Assembly: GCA_963826145.1 (NCBI GenBank)
Contig: CAWGVW010000002.1
Location: 124,001 to 188,000, forward strand
Direction of reading: 5' to 3'
Length of the DNA stretch: 64,000 nt
Origin: JBGPLJ01 sp963826145
GTDB lineage: Bacteria; Pseudomonadota; Gammaproteobacteria; Steroidobacterales; Steroidobacteraceae
Position 1 is the first letter of the stretch, and each line of letters begins with the position of its first letter. Positions 54,562 through 62,597 of this stretch are shown piece after piece. The position numbers were made by a program, and so were the translations under genes. The notes beneath the pieces are model-generated. The model did not search any database and was not told where the DNA came from. It worked only from the letters and a program-made list of their open reading frames with translations.

Positions 54562-55330
54562 TCAGCGATGCTCCCATTGGACTGGCCGCTTGCCGAGGAA
54601 TGCCTGAAGACCTTCCACGGCATCCCGCGTGGCCATCAACTCATTGAGATAGAGGTGCTCGACCGCAGCGAGCTTGGCTTTCACCCGGGCGATGTAGTCG
54701 AGGCGCGCCGCGCGCACGGCATGGCGCAGCGACTCGGCGCTCTTCGGTTTCAGGTACTCATCGAAATAGGCGAGCGCTGCCTGCGCCGGGTCAGTCGCCG
54801 CTTCCTTCGCGATGCCCAGCGCAACCGCCTCGGTCCCGGTAACGCCGCGGCCGGACACAAGCAGATCGAACGCGCGCTGCGGTCCGATGAGTTCGGGCAG
54901 CAGGCAGGACGCGGCCGGAGCGAAGACGCCGAGCTGCGATTTCCGGCTGGGCGAGATTCGCGTCGGGAGCAACGAACAGAAGATGGCCGGCGAGCGCCAG
55001 CTCGAGTCCGCCTCCCAGGCACTGGCCCTTTACGGCGACCAGTATCGGCACCGGAGACTCGATCATGCGCACGATCAGCGCGTGCAAGCCGGCGAGCATG
55101 GCGGAGCAGTGCTCCGGCAGGTGCTCCGCGACAGAGGCGCCGAAGCTGAAATGCGGGCCTTCGGCGTCGAGCAGCACGGCGCCGAGCCGCGCATTGCCAG
55201 CCTGCTCGACCAGTGCCGCACCGAGCGCCGCGATCATGTCCGAGTCGATCAGGTTCGCCTTCGGCACGTTCAGGCGGAGCCTCAGGAGACGCCCGTCGGC
55301 ATCGAACCAGACTTTGAGCGGCATGCTCAT
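54562..55330 (-). CDS. dch: Cyclohexa-1,5-dienecarbonyl-CoA hydratase (one frameshift)
   Basis: The first part, from the ATG at 55330, reads SMPLKVWFDADGRLLRLRLNVPKANLIDSDMIAALGAAL to PDANLAQPEI. The second frame continues LGVFAPAASCLLPELIGPQRAFDLLVSGRGVTGTEAVALGIAKEA and ends KRPVQWEHR. Removing one G (c at 54937 on the plus strand) restores LAQPEIQLGVFAPAAS, the normal crotonase sequence with GQCLGGGLELAL. The enzyme adds water to the diene to form 6-hydroxycyclohex-1-ene-1-carbonyl-CoA. Its start overlaps the oah stop (ATGA). About 255 codons. Confidence 0.9.
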
Positions 55331-56466
55331 GTGCGGGCCGCTCCCGGCATGATGCTGGCCGTGAGTTCGTCGGACCACGGCGTATTGGCGGCGAGTGCGC
55401 GTCGCAACGCGATGAAGTCGATTTCGCGTCCGGCCTCTTTCGATCCCGCGTTGAACGCACGGAAACCCGCCCGGGCTTCGGTCATCATGTTCAAAGCGAG
55501 CCAGGCGCGAGAGTTCTCCTTGTTGCGGTTCCACGCGTCGAGCTTCGGCTTGCGCAGCTCTTCGACGGTCTTCGTGGTGCAGTCGGGAAAGGTGTAGAGG
55601 AGCTTGGTGCAAAGCGCTTCGACCTTCTCGTCAAGGGCGGACAGATCGACCGTGCCCCGCTTCATCAGGTCTTGCGCCGCACGCAGCGCATCGCCAGTCT
55701 TCGGCTTGCCGAATACGATACGCCCATAGTCATCGACCAGCCGCGCCGTTTCGACCAGTGGGTTCGCAATGAACTTGCCGTCGACCTTCAACGCCGGCGC
55801 GATGTCGGTGATGAGCCCGGCGTAGTACGCCTCGTGGGCGGAGAACGGTTCGCACAGCACGCAGGCAGCCATTGCACGCTCCGCGCCGACAATGACGGGG
55901 AGAAAGTCGGTTGCACCGCCGATCGGCGCCGAGCCATGCTTGGGCCCGGCCTGGCCGAAACGAGCCAGATCCTGCGCAATGGTGAAATCACAGGCCATGC
56001 CGATTTCCTGGCCGCCGCCGATGCGCATGCCGTTGGCGCGACAAACGACCGGCTTGTCACAAGCGAGGATGGCGGAGACCATGTCGTTGAAGAGGCGCAT
56101 GTAGCCGCGGTATTCCTGCGGGTTGCCGGCATAGTATTCGGCGTATTCCTTGACGTTGCCCCCGGTACAGAACGCCTTGTCGCCGCTGCCCGTGAAGACG
56201 ACGGCAACGACGTCGCGTGCAGCGCTCGCGGCGCGCATCGCCAGGATCACGCCCTTCACCATATCGGTGGTGTACGAGTTGAACTCCGCCGCGTTGTCGA
56301 GAGTGATCCAGGCGTTATGGAGCCCCGCGACCGGCTTGCCGCCGGCGTCCCGCACTGGACGCTTTTGGTAGAGCACCGCTTTGCTGGTCTGCTCGCGCAC
56401 CGCATCGGCGACGAGCCCGTGGTCCTTCGGGCTACGATCGAAATCGGCGGAGATTTCTGCGGACAT
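55327..56466 (-). CDS. oah: 6-Oxocyclohex-1-ene-1-carbonyl-CoA hydrolase
   Basis: The 379-residue protein (Thauera Oah 377) is a crotonase with AWITLDNAAEFNSYTTDMVKG, GDKAFCTGGNVKEYAEYYAGNPQEYRGYMRLFNDMVS, RANGMRIGGGQEIGMACDFTIAQDLARFGQAGPKHGSAPIGGATDFLP and a long C-terminal extension. It cleaves the ring to 3-hydroxypimelyl-CoA, a unique step of the benzoyl-CoA pathway. It overlaps dch and lies 11 bases after had. Confidence 0.95.
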   Translation of the reverse strand: MSAEISADFDRSPKDHGLVADAVREQTSKAVLYQKRPVRDAGGKPVAGLHNAWITLDNAAEFNSYTTDMVKGVILAMRAASAARDVVAVVFTGSGDKAFCTGGNVKEYAEYYAGNPQEYRGYMRLFNDMVSAILACDKPVVCRANGMRIGGGQEIGMACDFTIAQDLARFGQAGPKHGSAPIGGATDFLPVIVGAERAMAACVLCEPFSAHEAYYAGLITDIAPALKVDGKFIANPLVETARLVDDYGRIVFGKPKTGDALRAAQDLMKRGTVDLSALDEKVEALCTKLLYTFPDCTTKTVEELRKPKLDAWNRNKENSRAWLALNMMTEARAGFRAFNAGSKEAGREIDFIALRRALAANTPWSDELTASIMPGAART

Positions 56467-56477
56467 GTGCGTTGCCT

Positions 56478-57551
56478 CTAAGGGGTCGGAACCAGCACGA
56501 CACGGCGCGTCAGTCCGCCGTGATGCGCCACGTCGAACAAACGATTGATTTCGCTCAGTGGATGCTTCTCGATGAACGGGCCGAGCCTGATGCCGCCCTT
56601 GAGGATCAGGTCAAGCGCCTGTGGATAGAGCTCCGGCGGGCAGCCCCAGTTGCCGAGAGCCCGGGCGTGGTAGGCCATCAGGTTCGAGAGGCGCACCTCA
56701 ACCTTTTCCATGGTGAAGCCGACGACGCCGAGCGTCGCGCCCCGATTGAGCAGACTGAACGCCGTTTCCTGCCCTGCGCGTGTGCCCGAGCACTCGAAGA
56801 TGATCCACTCGGATTTCTCCCGCAGCCGCTGCTCGCGTGCGAAGGTCTGGATGGCGCCTTTCAGTTCGCGTGGCGCGATCCGGCGCACATTGAGCGTGAG
56901 CGCCGCAGGTTCGCCGGCGAGTGCGCTCAACTTCTCGTCACTCACATCGATCGCCACGACGGTTGCGCCGAACGCCCTGGCGATCTGCGCGCAGTAGCCG
57001 CCGACCCCCCCGACGCCATTCACAATGACGAGATCTCCGGGCCCGACTCCCGCCTGCGTCACCGCCTGGTAAGGTGTCGTCACGGCATCGGCGACGACGG
57101 CGACGTCGGCAAGCTCAAGACCGATGCCGGCGAGTTCGGCGGTGTCGACTCGGCATAGCCCGCGCGCCGGCACTACGGTGTGGGTTGCGAAGCCCCCGTG
57201 AATATCGTTACCCGGCATCTTCTGATTCGCGCAGATGGTGGACCTGCCGCGCTTGCAGGCCGAACACGTACCGCACGGCATGACCGCCGGAACGATGACG
57301 GTTGCGCCGACCCAGGATTGCGCACCGGAACCCGCCGCGATCACCCGGCCGCTGATTTCATGGCCAAGACAAAGCGGCAACGGATGATTGGTCGACACTC
57401 CATCGTAGTAGTAGCCGAGGTCCGTGTGACAGACCCCGCAGCCCGCCACCTGCACGACAACCTCGCCGGCGCCCGCGGCGGGGGCGAACTCGACCGCCGC
57501 CAGCGGTGCTCCGCGGCCCGTCATCTCCCAACGAATTGCCTGCAATGACAT
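56478..57551 (-). CDS. had: 6-Hydroxycyclohex-1-ene-1-carbonyl-CoA dehydrogenase
   Basis: The ATG at 57551 (MSLQAIRWEM) is chosen because it matches the family start, although the frame is open far upstream. VAGCGVCHTDLGYYYDGVSTNHPLPLCLGHEISGRV is the catalytic-zinc region. PAVMPCGTCSACKRGRSTIC holds the structural-zinc cysteines, and VNGVGGVGGYCAQIARAFGA the NAD loop. FTMEKVEVRLSNLMAYHARALGNWGCPPE is typical of Had. It oxidises the 6-hydroxyl to a ketone with NAD+. First gene of the had-oah-dch-bcrCBAD-fdx operon. Confidence 0.95.
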   Translation of the reverse strand: MSLQAIRWEMTGRGAPLAAVEFAPAAGAGEVVVQVAGCGVCHTDLGYYYDGVSTNHPLPLCLGHEISGRVIAAGSGAQSWVGATVIVPAVMPCGTCSACKRGRSTICANQKMPGNDIHGGFATHTVVPARGLCRVDTAELAGIGLELADVAVVADAVTTPYQAVTQAGVGPGDLVIVNGVGGVGGYCAQIARAFGATVVAIDVSDEKLSALAGEPAALTLNVRRIAPRELKGAIQTFAREQRLREKSEWIIFECSGTRAGQETAFSLLNRGATLGVVGFTMEKVEVRLSNLMAYHARALGNWGCPPELYPQALDLILKGGIRLGPFIEKHPLSEINRLFDVAHHGGLTRRVVLVPTP

Positions 57552-57651
57552 CGGCGTCCGCCCGCCTCGCGTTTTCCGCATGTGGCCTGCCGAATTCCCC
57601 GATCTCCCCGGGGCCTCTTCAACATTGACAGGGCCCGCGCCGGAGATTAAG

Positions 57652-57671
57652 GTATTTAAGTACCAGAATAC
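57652..57671. promoter_or_regulatory. Palindromic operator site C in the had/korA divergent promoter
   Basis: GTATTTAAGTACCAGAATAC matches GTATTnnnnGTACnnnnAATAC at every defined base. It lies 101 bases from the had start and 87 from the korA start. A TTGACA (57625-57630, plus strand) is 22 bases to its left. On the minus strand, TTGACT (57680-57685) with a 17-base spacer and TACTTA (57657-57662) makes a promoter whose spacer and -10 overlap the operator. Confidence 0.65.
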
Positions 57672-57685
57672 GTGTCTAGAGTCAA
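57657..57685 (-). promoter_or_regulatory. Probable promoter of the had-bcr operon
   Basis: On the minus strand TTGACT, complementary to 57680-57685, is followed by a 17-base spacer and TACTTA, complementary to 57657-57662. The -35 is 5/6 consensus, the -10 weak. The palindrome at 57652-57671 covers the -10 and part of the spacer, so repression by occlusion is plausible. Confidence 0.4.
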
Positions 57686-57757
57686 ATCCGGCTACCGGAG
57701 CATGCAAGGCCCGTATTGGCAGACATCGGGCAAACATGGGGCAAGCGAGGGGCGAAC

Positions 57758-59482
57758 ATGGCGGCAGCTTCCAGTGTCTCGGTGGCATTCGTCGGCAGCG
57801 GCGGTGCCGGGGTTCTCACGACGGGAGGCATGCTGCTGGAAGCGGCCTGCGCGGCCGGGTGGAACGGACTACTGACCCGCTCGGTCGGGCCGCAGATTCG
57901 CGGCGGTGAAGCCGCCGCGATGGTGCGGCTCGCCGCCCATCCGCTGGAATGCCACACCGACCACTTCGATCTTCTGATCGCCGTCGACTGGCTCAATGCT
58001 CACCGGTTCGAAGCGGAGCTTGCGCTCAACCCGCGCAGTCTCGTCATCGGCGACCCGCTCGGCGGCCCCGTGCCGAAATTCGTTGCCGCAGCGGGCGCCA
58101 CGGTGATCGAAGTGCCGATGAAGGAGATGTCCAAGGCGATGCCCGCATGGCGCGCCAACATGATTGCGCTTGGGGCGGCTGCCGGCTTGCTGGGCGTGCC
58201 GGAAAAGGTCTTGCTGGCATTGATCGAAAAGCGCTTTGGGGCAAAGGGCACAGCGACGGTGAGCGCCAATGTCGGCGCCGTGCAGGCAGGAGCCAAAGCC
58301 GTTGAGACTCGCGATTTTGAGCCACGTTTGCCTGCGCCGCGCGCTCACGCCGACAAGCGCTGGCTGATCACGGGCAACGAGGCCGCGGCGCTCGGCGCCT
58401 TGCGCGGTGGCGTGCGATTTGTCGCTGCCTATCCGATCACGCCCGCATCGGAAATTCTTGAATGGCTCGCGCCTAATCTCGCCAAAGTCGGCGGAGTTCT
58501 AGTGCAGGCGGAAGACGAGCTCGCCTCGATCGGCATGATCATCGGCGGTTCCTATGGAGGCACGCCTGCATTGACCGCGACGTCGGGACCCGGTCTGTCG
58601 TTGATGATCGAGGCAATCGGGCTGGCGACGGCGGCAGAAGTGCCGATCGTAGTGATCGATGTGATGCGGGGCGGCCCGTCGACCGGCATTCCGACCAAGT
58701 CCGAGCAAGGCGATCTCAACATCGCCGTCTACGGGCTGCATGGCGATGCGCCCCACATAGTCGCCGCCCCGCAATCGGTATCGGACTGCCTGTTCACCAC
58801 TCAGTGGGCCACCTATCTCGCCGAGGCGTTGCAGGCGCCGGCCCTGGTCTTGTCGGATCAATTCCTCGGGCAAACGCTCGCGGCGATCGAGCGCCCGGCC
58901 AATATCGCGTTCGTCGGCGAGCGCCTGAAAGCAGTCGAATTCGCCGCGCCCTATAAGCGTTACGCACTCGGCGGCACAGGCGTATCGCCCATGGCAATTC
59001 CAGGAACGCGCGGCGGCCAGTACACGGCGGACGGCCTGACCCACACGGAACGCGGCATACCCACAAGCACTGTCGCGGATCATCGTGCGCAGCTCGACAA
59101 GCGCAGCAATAAGCTCGAGCACTTCAACTACGGCGCTCATTGGGCAACTGTCCAGGGTGCGGGCGAAGTTGCCGTATTGACCTGGGGCTCCCTCACCGGC
59201 GCGGCGCGCGAAGCGATTGCGATCGCCCGTGCTGACGGGCTCGAAGTGAGGCTCATTGCCCCGCGCCTGTTGCTGCCGACGCGACCGAAGGAGATGGCAG
59301 CCGCGCTTGCGGACGTCAAACGGCTGCTGGTGGTCGAGCAGACACACAGCGCGCAGTTCTACCACTATCTCAAGGCGCACTATCGGCTGCCCGACAACAC
59401 CCGGGTGCTGAACCGCGCGGGACCCTTGCCAATCCTCCCCGGCGAAATTCACCGTGCACTGATGGCTGGAGACTCTGCATGA
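57758..59482 (+). CDS. korA: 2-Oxoglutarate:ferredoxin oxidoreductase, fused gamma-alpha subunit
   Basis: The ATG at 57758 has GAGGGG upstream; the earlier TTG would be less favoured. The N-terminal 200 residues form a gamma domain (VSVAFVGSGGAGVLTTGGMLLEAACAAGWNGLLTRSVGPQIRGGEAAAMVRL), then the alpha domain (GNEAAALGALRGGVRFVAAYPITPASEILEWLAP and MIIGGSYGGTPALTATSGPGLSLMIEAIGLA). Such two-subunit enzymes oxidise 2-oxoglutarate and reduce ferredoxin. Here the divergent bcr operon needs that low-potential ferredoxin. 574 residues. Confidence 0.92.
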   Translation: MAAASSVSVAFVGSGGAGVLTTGGMLLEAACAAGWNGLLTRSVGPQIRGGEAAAMVRLAAHPLECHTDHFDLLIAVDWLNAHRFEAELALNPRSLVIGDPLGGPVPKFVAAAGATVIEVPMKEMSKAMPAWRANMIALGAAAGLLGVPEKVLLALIEKRFGAKGTATVSANVGAVQAGAKAVETRDFEPRLPAPRAHADKRWLITGNEAAALGALRGGVRFVAAYPITPASEILEWLAPNLAKVGGVLVQAEDELASIGMIIGGSYGGTPALTATSGPGLSLMIEAIGLATAAEVPIVVIDVMRGGPSTGIPTKSEQGDLNIAVYGLHGDAPHIVAAPQSVSDCLFTTQWATYLAEALQAPALVLSDQFLGQTLAAIERPANIAFVGERLKAVEFAAPYKRYALGGTGVSPMAIPGTRGGQYTADGLTHTERGIPTSTVADHRAQLDKRSNKLEHFNYGAHWATVQGAGEVAVLTWGSLTGAAREAIAIARADGLEVRLIAPRLLLPTRPKEMAAALADVKRLLVVEQTHSAQFYHYLKAHYRLPDNTRVLNRAGPLPILPGEIHRALMAGDSA

Positions 59483-60312
59483 ACGCCGAATCTCAATGCG
59501 TATACAAACCCGCTGACTACAAATCGGATGCCGCGCCGATCTGGTGTCCGGGCTGCGGTGACTTTCACGTGCTCCTGTCCCTCACCCGTGCCCTCGCCGA
59601 ACTGGGACTGCCCCCGGAACGAATCGCGGTGGTGTCCGGCATCGGCTGCTCCTCTCGCATCCCGGCCTATACGAACTGCTATGGATTTCACGGCGTGCAT
59701 GGTCGTGCGCTGCCGATCGCCGCCGGGCTCAAGGTCGCTCGTCCCGATCTAACTGTGGTGGTCACGAGCGGTGACGGCGATGGCTATTCGATCGGCGGCA
59801 ATCATTTTCTGCACGCCTGCCGCCGCAACATCGACCTCACCTACATCGTCATGGACAATCACATCTACGGCATGACCAAGGGACAGCCGTCACCGACCAC
59901 CGAACCCGACTTCGATACCGCGCTGTCGCCTGGTGGAACAGGCATGCGGCCATTCAACCCCCTGGTGATCGCGCTCGCCTCCGGTGCCAACCTGGTCGCG
60001 CGCGCCTTCTCCGGAAACATCGGCGAAACGGTCGGCATCATCGTCGAGGCGGTCCGCCATCCGGGATTTTCCTTCGTCGAGGTATTGAGTCCGTGCGTGA
60101 CTTTCCGGCCGGATCAGAAGGCTTGGAAGAATCGCGTGCATGCGGCGCCAGTCCCCGCAACTGACGATCCGGGGCGGGCTGCTCGCAGACTCATGACAGA
60201 TGACGGCTTCAATCTTGGAGTGTTGTATCGCGGCGACCGGCACCCATACCAGCCGGGTGTCGGCGGCGGAGCCTGCGATCTCACCGAGCTGGAGAAGGAG
60301 TTCGAACTATGA
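59479..60312 (+). CDS. korB: 2-Oxoglutarate:ferredoxin oxidoreductase, beta subunit
   Basis: The 277-residue protein overlaps korA (ATGA). WCPGCGDFHVLLSLTRALAELG and VVSGIGCSSRIPAYTNCYGFHGVHGRALPIAAG hold cluster-binding cysteines, and VVTSGDGDGYSIGGNHFLHACRRNIDLTYIVMDNHIYGMTKGQPSPTT is the TPP-Mg2+ motif. Specificity for 2-oxoglutarate rests on the KorAB-plus-BCR context known from Thauera; 2-oxoacid specificity cannot be read directly. Confidence 0.92.
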   Translation: MNAESQCVYKPADYKSDAAPIWCPGCGDFHVLLSLTRALAELGLPPERIAVVSGIGCSSRIPAYTNCYGFHGVHGRALPIAAGLKVARPDLTVVVTSGDGDGYSIGGNHFLHACRRNIDLTYIVMDNHIYGMTKGQPSPTTEPDFDTALSPGGTGMRPFNPLVIALASGANLVARAFSGNIGETVGIIVEAVRHPGFSFVEVLSPCVTFRPDQKAWKNRVHAAPVPATDDPGRAARRLMTDDGFNLGVLYRGDRHPYQPGVGGGACDLTELEKEFEL

Positions 60313-60842
60313 CTGATCAAGCCGACGCTCCACCGGTCGCGAGCCTGGCCGACCTCTTCGCAATTGCTTACCAGATCGAGCTCGACGCCGTCGAGCGTTA
60401 CACGATGCTCGCCGCGCAGATGGACAGCCACAACAATGCGGAACTCGCCGCCGTGTTCCGCGATCTGGCCCGTGCCGAGGGAATACATGCGGGCGAGGTC
60501 CGCCGCCTGGCGGGCGATACGGACGTTGCGGCACTTGCGCACAAAGTCGCCAAGTGGAAAACGACGGACAGCCCGGAAGCGGCCGACCTGAGCGACGCGC
60601 ACTACCTGATGACGCGGTCGGACGCGCTCAAGATAGCCCTTGCCGCGGAGAAGCGGGCGCTCGCCTATTTCAGCCACGTATACGAGAGCGTCACCGATCC
60701 GCAAATCAAGGAACAGGTAAAACAATTCGTCGAGGAAGAAAGCGAGCACGTCGACCTGTGCCATCGACTGCTGCAGAAATATCGGCCTGCAGCCGCAAGC
60801 GCCGCAGCCGATGATCCCGATCCGGCAATCTCCCAGGAATGA
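60309..60842 (+). CDS. Ferritin-like di-iron protein (rubrerythrin-type)
   Basis: The 177-residue protein has two four-helix-type motifs: LFAIAYQIELDAVERYTMLAAQMDSHNNAELAAVFRDLARAEGIHAGEVRRL and IALAAEKRALAYFSHVYESV...QFVEEESEHVDLCHRLL. Each has the ExxxY and ExxH iron ligands, and no rubredoxin domain follows. It overlaps korB (ATGA), so it is made with KorAB. Removal of peroxide or oxygen near oxygen-sensitive enzymes is a likely role. Confidence 0.85.
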   Translation: MTDQADAPPVASLADLFAIAYQIELDAVERYTMLAAQMDSHNNAELAAVFRDLARAEGIHAGEVRRLAGDTDVAALAHKVAKWKTTDSPEAADLSDAHYLMTRSDALKIALAAEKRALAYFSHVYESVTDPQIKEQVKQFVEEESEHVDLCHRLLQKYRPAAASAAADDPDPAISQE

Positions 60843-60868
60843 CGGCGTCCCGGGGGATCACGGACTCA

Positions 60869-61276
60869 TCAAGGGGCAGCGAGCTTGGCTGCCTTGGCGG
60901 TAACCCTGGACCTCAGCTTTTCCACCTCTACGACAAACCGGGTATGGCTGCCACGGCTGATCTCCTCGGCACTGTCCCTGGCGAGGAGATCGAAGGTCAC
61001 CAGGCGCCCGTCGACCTTGCTCACACTGATCGTGATATCGACGCCCATGCCAAGCAGAGTGGCGCCACTGTGAGTGACGCTGATGCCGGTGCCGACGGAG
61101 TCCTCACCGGTGTCAGTGAACTGAAGGAGGAAGTTCCGGCAGGCGATTTCGAAGTCGCGCACGAGTTCAGGCGTTGCATAGACTCGCAGCGCCTCGCCCA
61201 GGAAGTCTATGGTGCGTGGCTTATCGACGCTGATGCGTGTGGTGGCTGACATTCCTGGACGCAGATCGCTTCTCAT
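60869..61276 (-). CDS. Hot-dog-fold acyl-CoA thioesterase, FlK-like
   Basis: The ATG at 61276 has GGAGG six bases upstream. The protein of 135 residues has the FlK-family features TPELVRDFEIACRNFLLQFTDTGEDSVGTGISVTHSGATLLGMGVDITISV and GRLVTFDLLARDSAEEISRGSHTRFVV. It likely hydrolyses a CoA thioester that stalls the pathway or frees CoA. It follows the phenylacetate-CoA ligase gene by 10 bases in the same direction, as thioesterases often do in aromatic CoA operons. Confidence 0.85.
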   Translation of the reverse strand: MRSDLRPGMSATTRISVDKPRTIDFLGEALRVYATPELVRDFEIACRNFLLQFTDTGEDSVGTGISVTHSGATLLGMGVDITISVSKVDGRLVTFDLLARDSAEEISRGSHTRFVVEVEKLRSRVTAKAAKLAAP

Positions 61277-61286
61277 GAGTGCCTCC

Positions 61287-62588
61287 CTAGAGGTTGCGGT
61301 TGTCGAGCACGCGCTTGGCCTTGCCGGGAGAGCGCAGCAGTGTCTTCGGCCCGACCAGGGAAACCCGGGGCGACACGCCGACGAAGGTCTTGATTTCGCG
61401 CTCGAGCTGCGTGACCACCTGCAGGTGCCCGTCGCGCGTGACGCTATCTGTTTCGACCACCACTTCGAGACTGTCGAGAGCACCCGCGCGCGTTACCACC
61501 AGCTGGTACTGGGGCGAAAGCTCGGGATGCTTCAGGATCAATTCCTCGATCTGCGTGGGAAACACATTGACGCCGCGAATGATCAGCATGTCGTCGGAGC
61601 GGCCGGCGATCTTCTCCATGCGCCGCATCGGGCGCGACGTCGGCGGCAGCAGCGCGGTGAGATCGCGCGTGCGATAGCGAATCACCGGCAGCGCTTCTTT
61701 TGACAGCGAGGTGAACACGAGTTCGCCGTGCTCACCATCGGCCAGTACGCGGCCAGTTTGCGGATCGATGATCTCGGGGTAGAAATGATCCTCCCAGATG
61801 ATCGGACCGTCCTTGCTCTCGATGCATTCGCTCGCCACTCCCGGGCCCATCACTTCTGACAAACCGTAGATGTCGATCGCGTCCATGCCGGTGCGCCTTT
61901 CGATGTCAGTGCGCATGGCCTCGGTCCAGGGTTCAGCGCCAAAAAATCCGATCTCAAGCGATGTGGCGAGCGGATCGATACCCTGCTTCTGGAACTCCTC
62001 CACGATATTGAGGAAGTACGAAGGCGTCGACATGATGATCCGGGGCTCGAAATCCTGGATCAGCTGCACCTGCTTTTCCGTCTGGCCACCCGACATCGGA
62101 ATGACCATGCAACCGAGACTCTCGGCACCGTAGTGACAGCCGAGTCCGCCGGTAAAGAGGCCATATCCGTAAGCGATGTGCACACGGTCACCGCACCGGG
62201 CGCCGCCGGCGCGCATGGAACGGGCGACGACGCTGGCCCAGGTCGAGATGTCCTTCTTCGTGTAGCCGACGACCGTCGGCTTGCCGGTCGTGCCACTCGA
62301 CGCGTGGACCCGGACCACTTCCTCGTCTGGCACGGCGAACATGCCGAATGGATAGTTCTCACGCAGATCCTGCTTGGTCGTGAAGGGGAACCTCGCCAGA
62401 TCCTCAAGAGTTTTCACATCGTCCGGATGGACACCGGCTGCGTCGAACTTCTCGCGATAGTGACGGACATTCCTGTAGGCATGACGGAGCGACCACTTGA
62501 GCCGATCCAATTGCAATGCCTGCAACTCGTCGCGGCTCGCCATTTCGATCGGTTCAAGATCCCCATGCCGCCGGTTTTGAAGTGTCAT
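61287..62588 (-). CDS. padJ: Phenylacetate-CoA ligase
   Basis: The 433-residue protein is of the PaaK/PadJ type. ASSGTTGKPTVVGYTKKD is the AMP loop; YGYGLFTGGLGCHYGAESLG and IYGLSEVMGPGVASEC also fit. ITWEDHFYPEIIDP-like and YRTRDLTALLPPTSRPMRRMEKIAGRSDDMLIIRGVNVFPTQIEE follow. It converts phenylacetate to phenylacetyl-CoA with ATP. Its place beside padD and padC favours the anaerobic PadJ role, but a PaaK for the aerobic route is not excluded. Ten bases separate it from padD. Confidence 0.9.
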   Translation of the reverse strand: MTLQNRRHGDLEPIEMASRDELQALQLDRLKWSLRHAYRNVRHYREKFDAAGVHPDDVKTLEDLARFPFTTKQDLRENYPFGMFAVPDEEVVRVHASSGTTGKPTVVGYTKKDISTWASVVARSMRAGGARCGDRVHIAYGYGLFTGGLGCHYGAESLGCMVIPMSGGQTEKQVQLIQDFEPRIIMSTPSYFLNIVEEFQKQGIDPLATSLEIGFFGAEPWTEAMRTDIERRTGMDAIDIYGLSEVMGPGVASECIESKDGPIIWEDHFYPEIIDPQTGRVLADGEHGELVFTSLSKEALPVIRYRTRDLTALLPPTSRPMRRMEKIAGRSDDMLIIRGVNVFPTQIEELILKHPELSPQYQLVVTRAGALDSLEVVVETDSVTRDGHLQVVTQLEREIKTFVGVSPRVSLVGPKTLLRSPGKAKRVLDNRNL

Positions 62589-62597
62589 GGGGTCAAC

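Noticed and set aside
57758..60312. KorAB as the phenylglyoxylate oxidoreductase (PadEFGHI).
   Set aside because: Only two subunits of fused gamma-alpha and beta type are present, whereas Pad phenylglyoxylate enzyme has five, and the location is that of korAB in Thauera.
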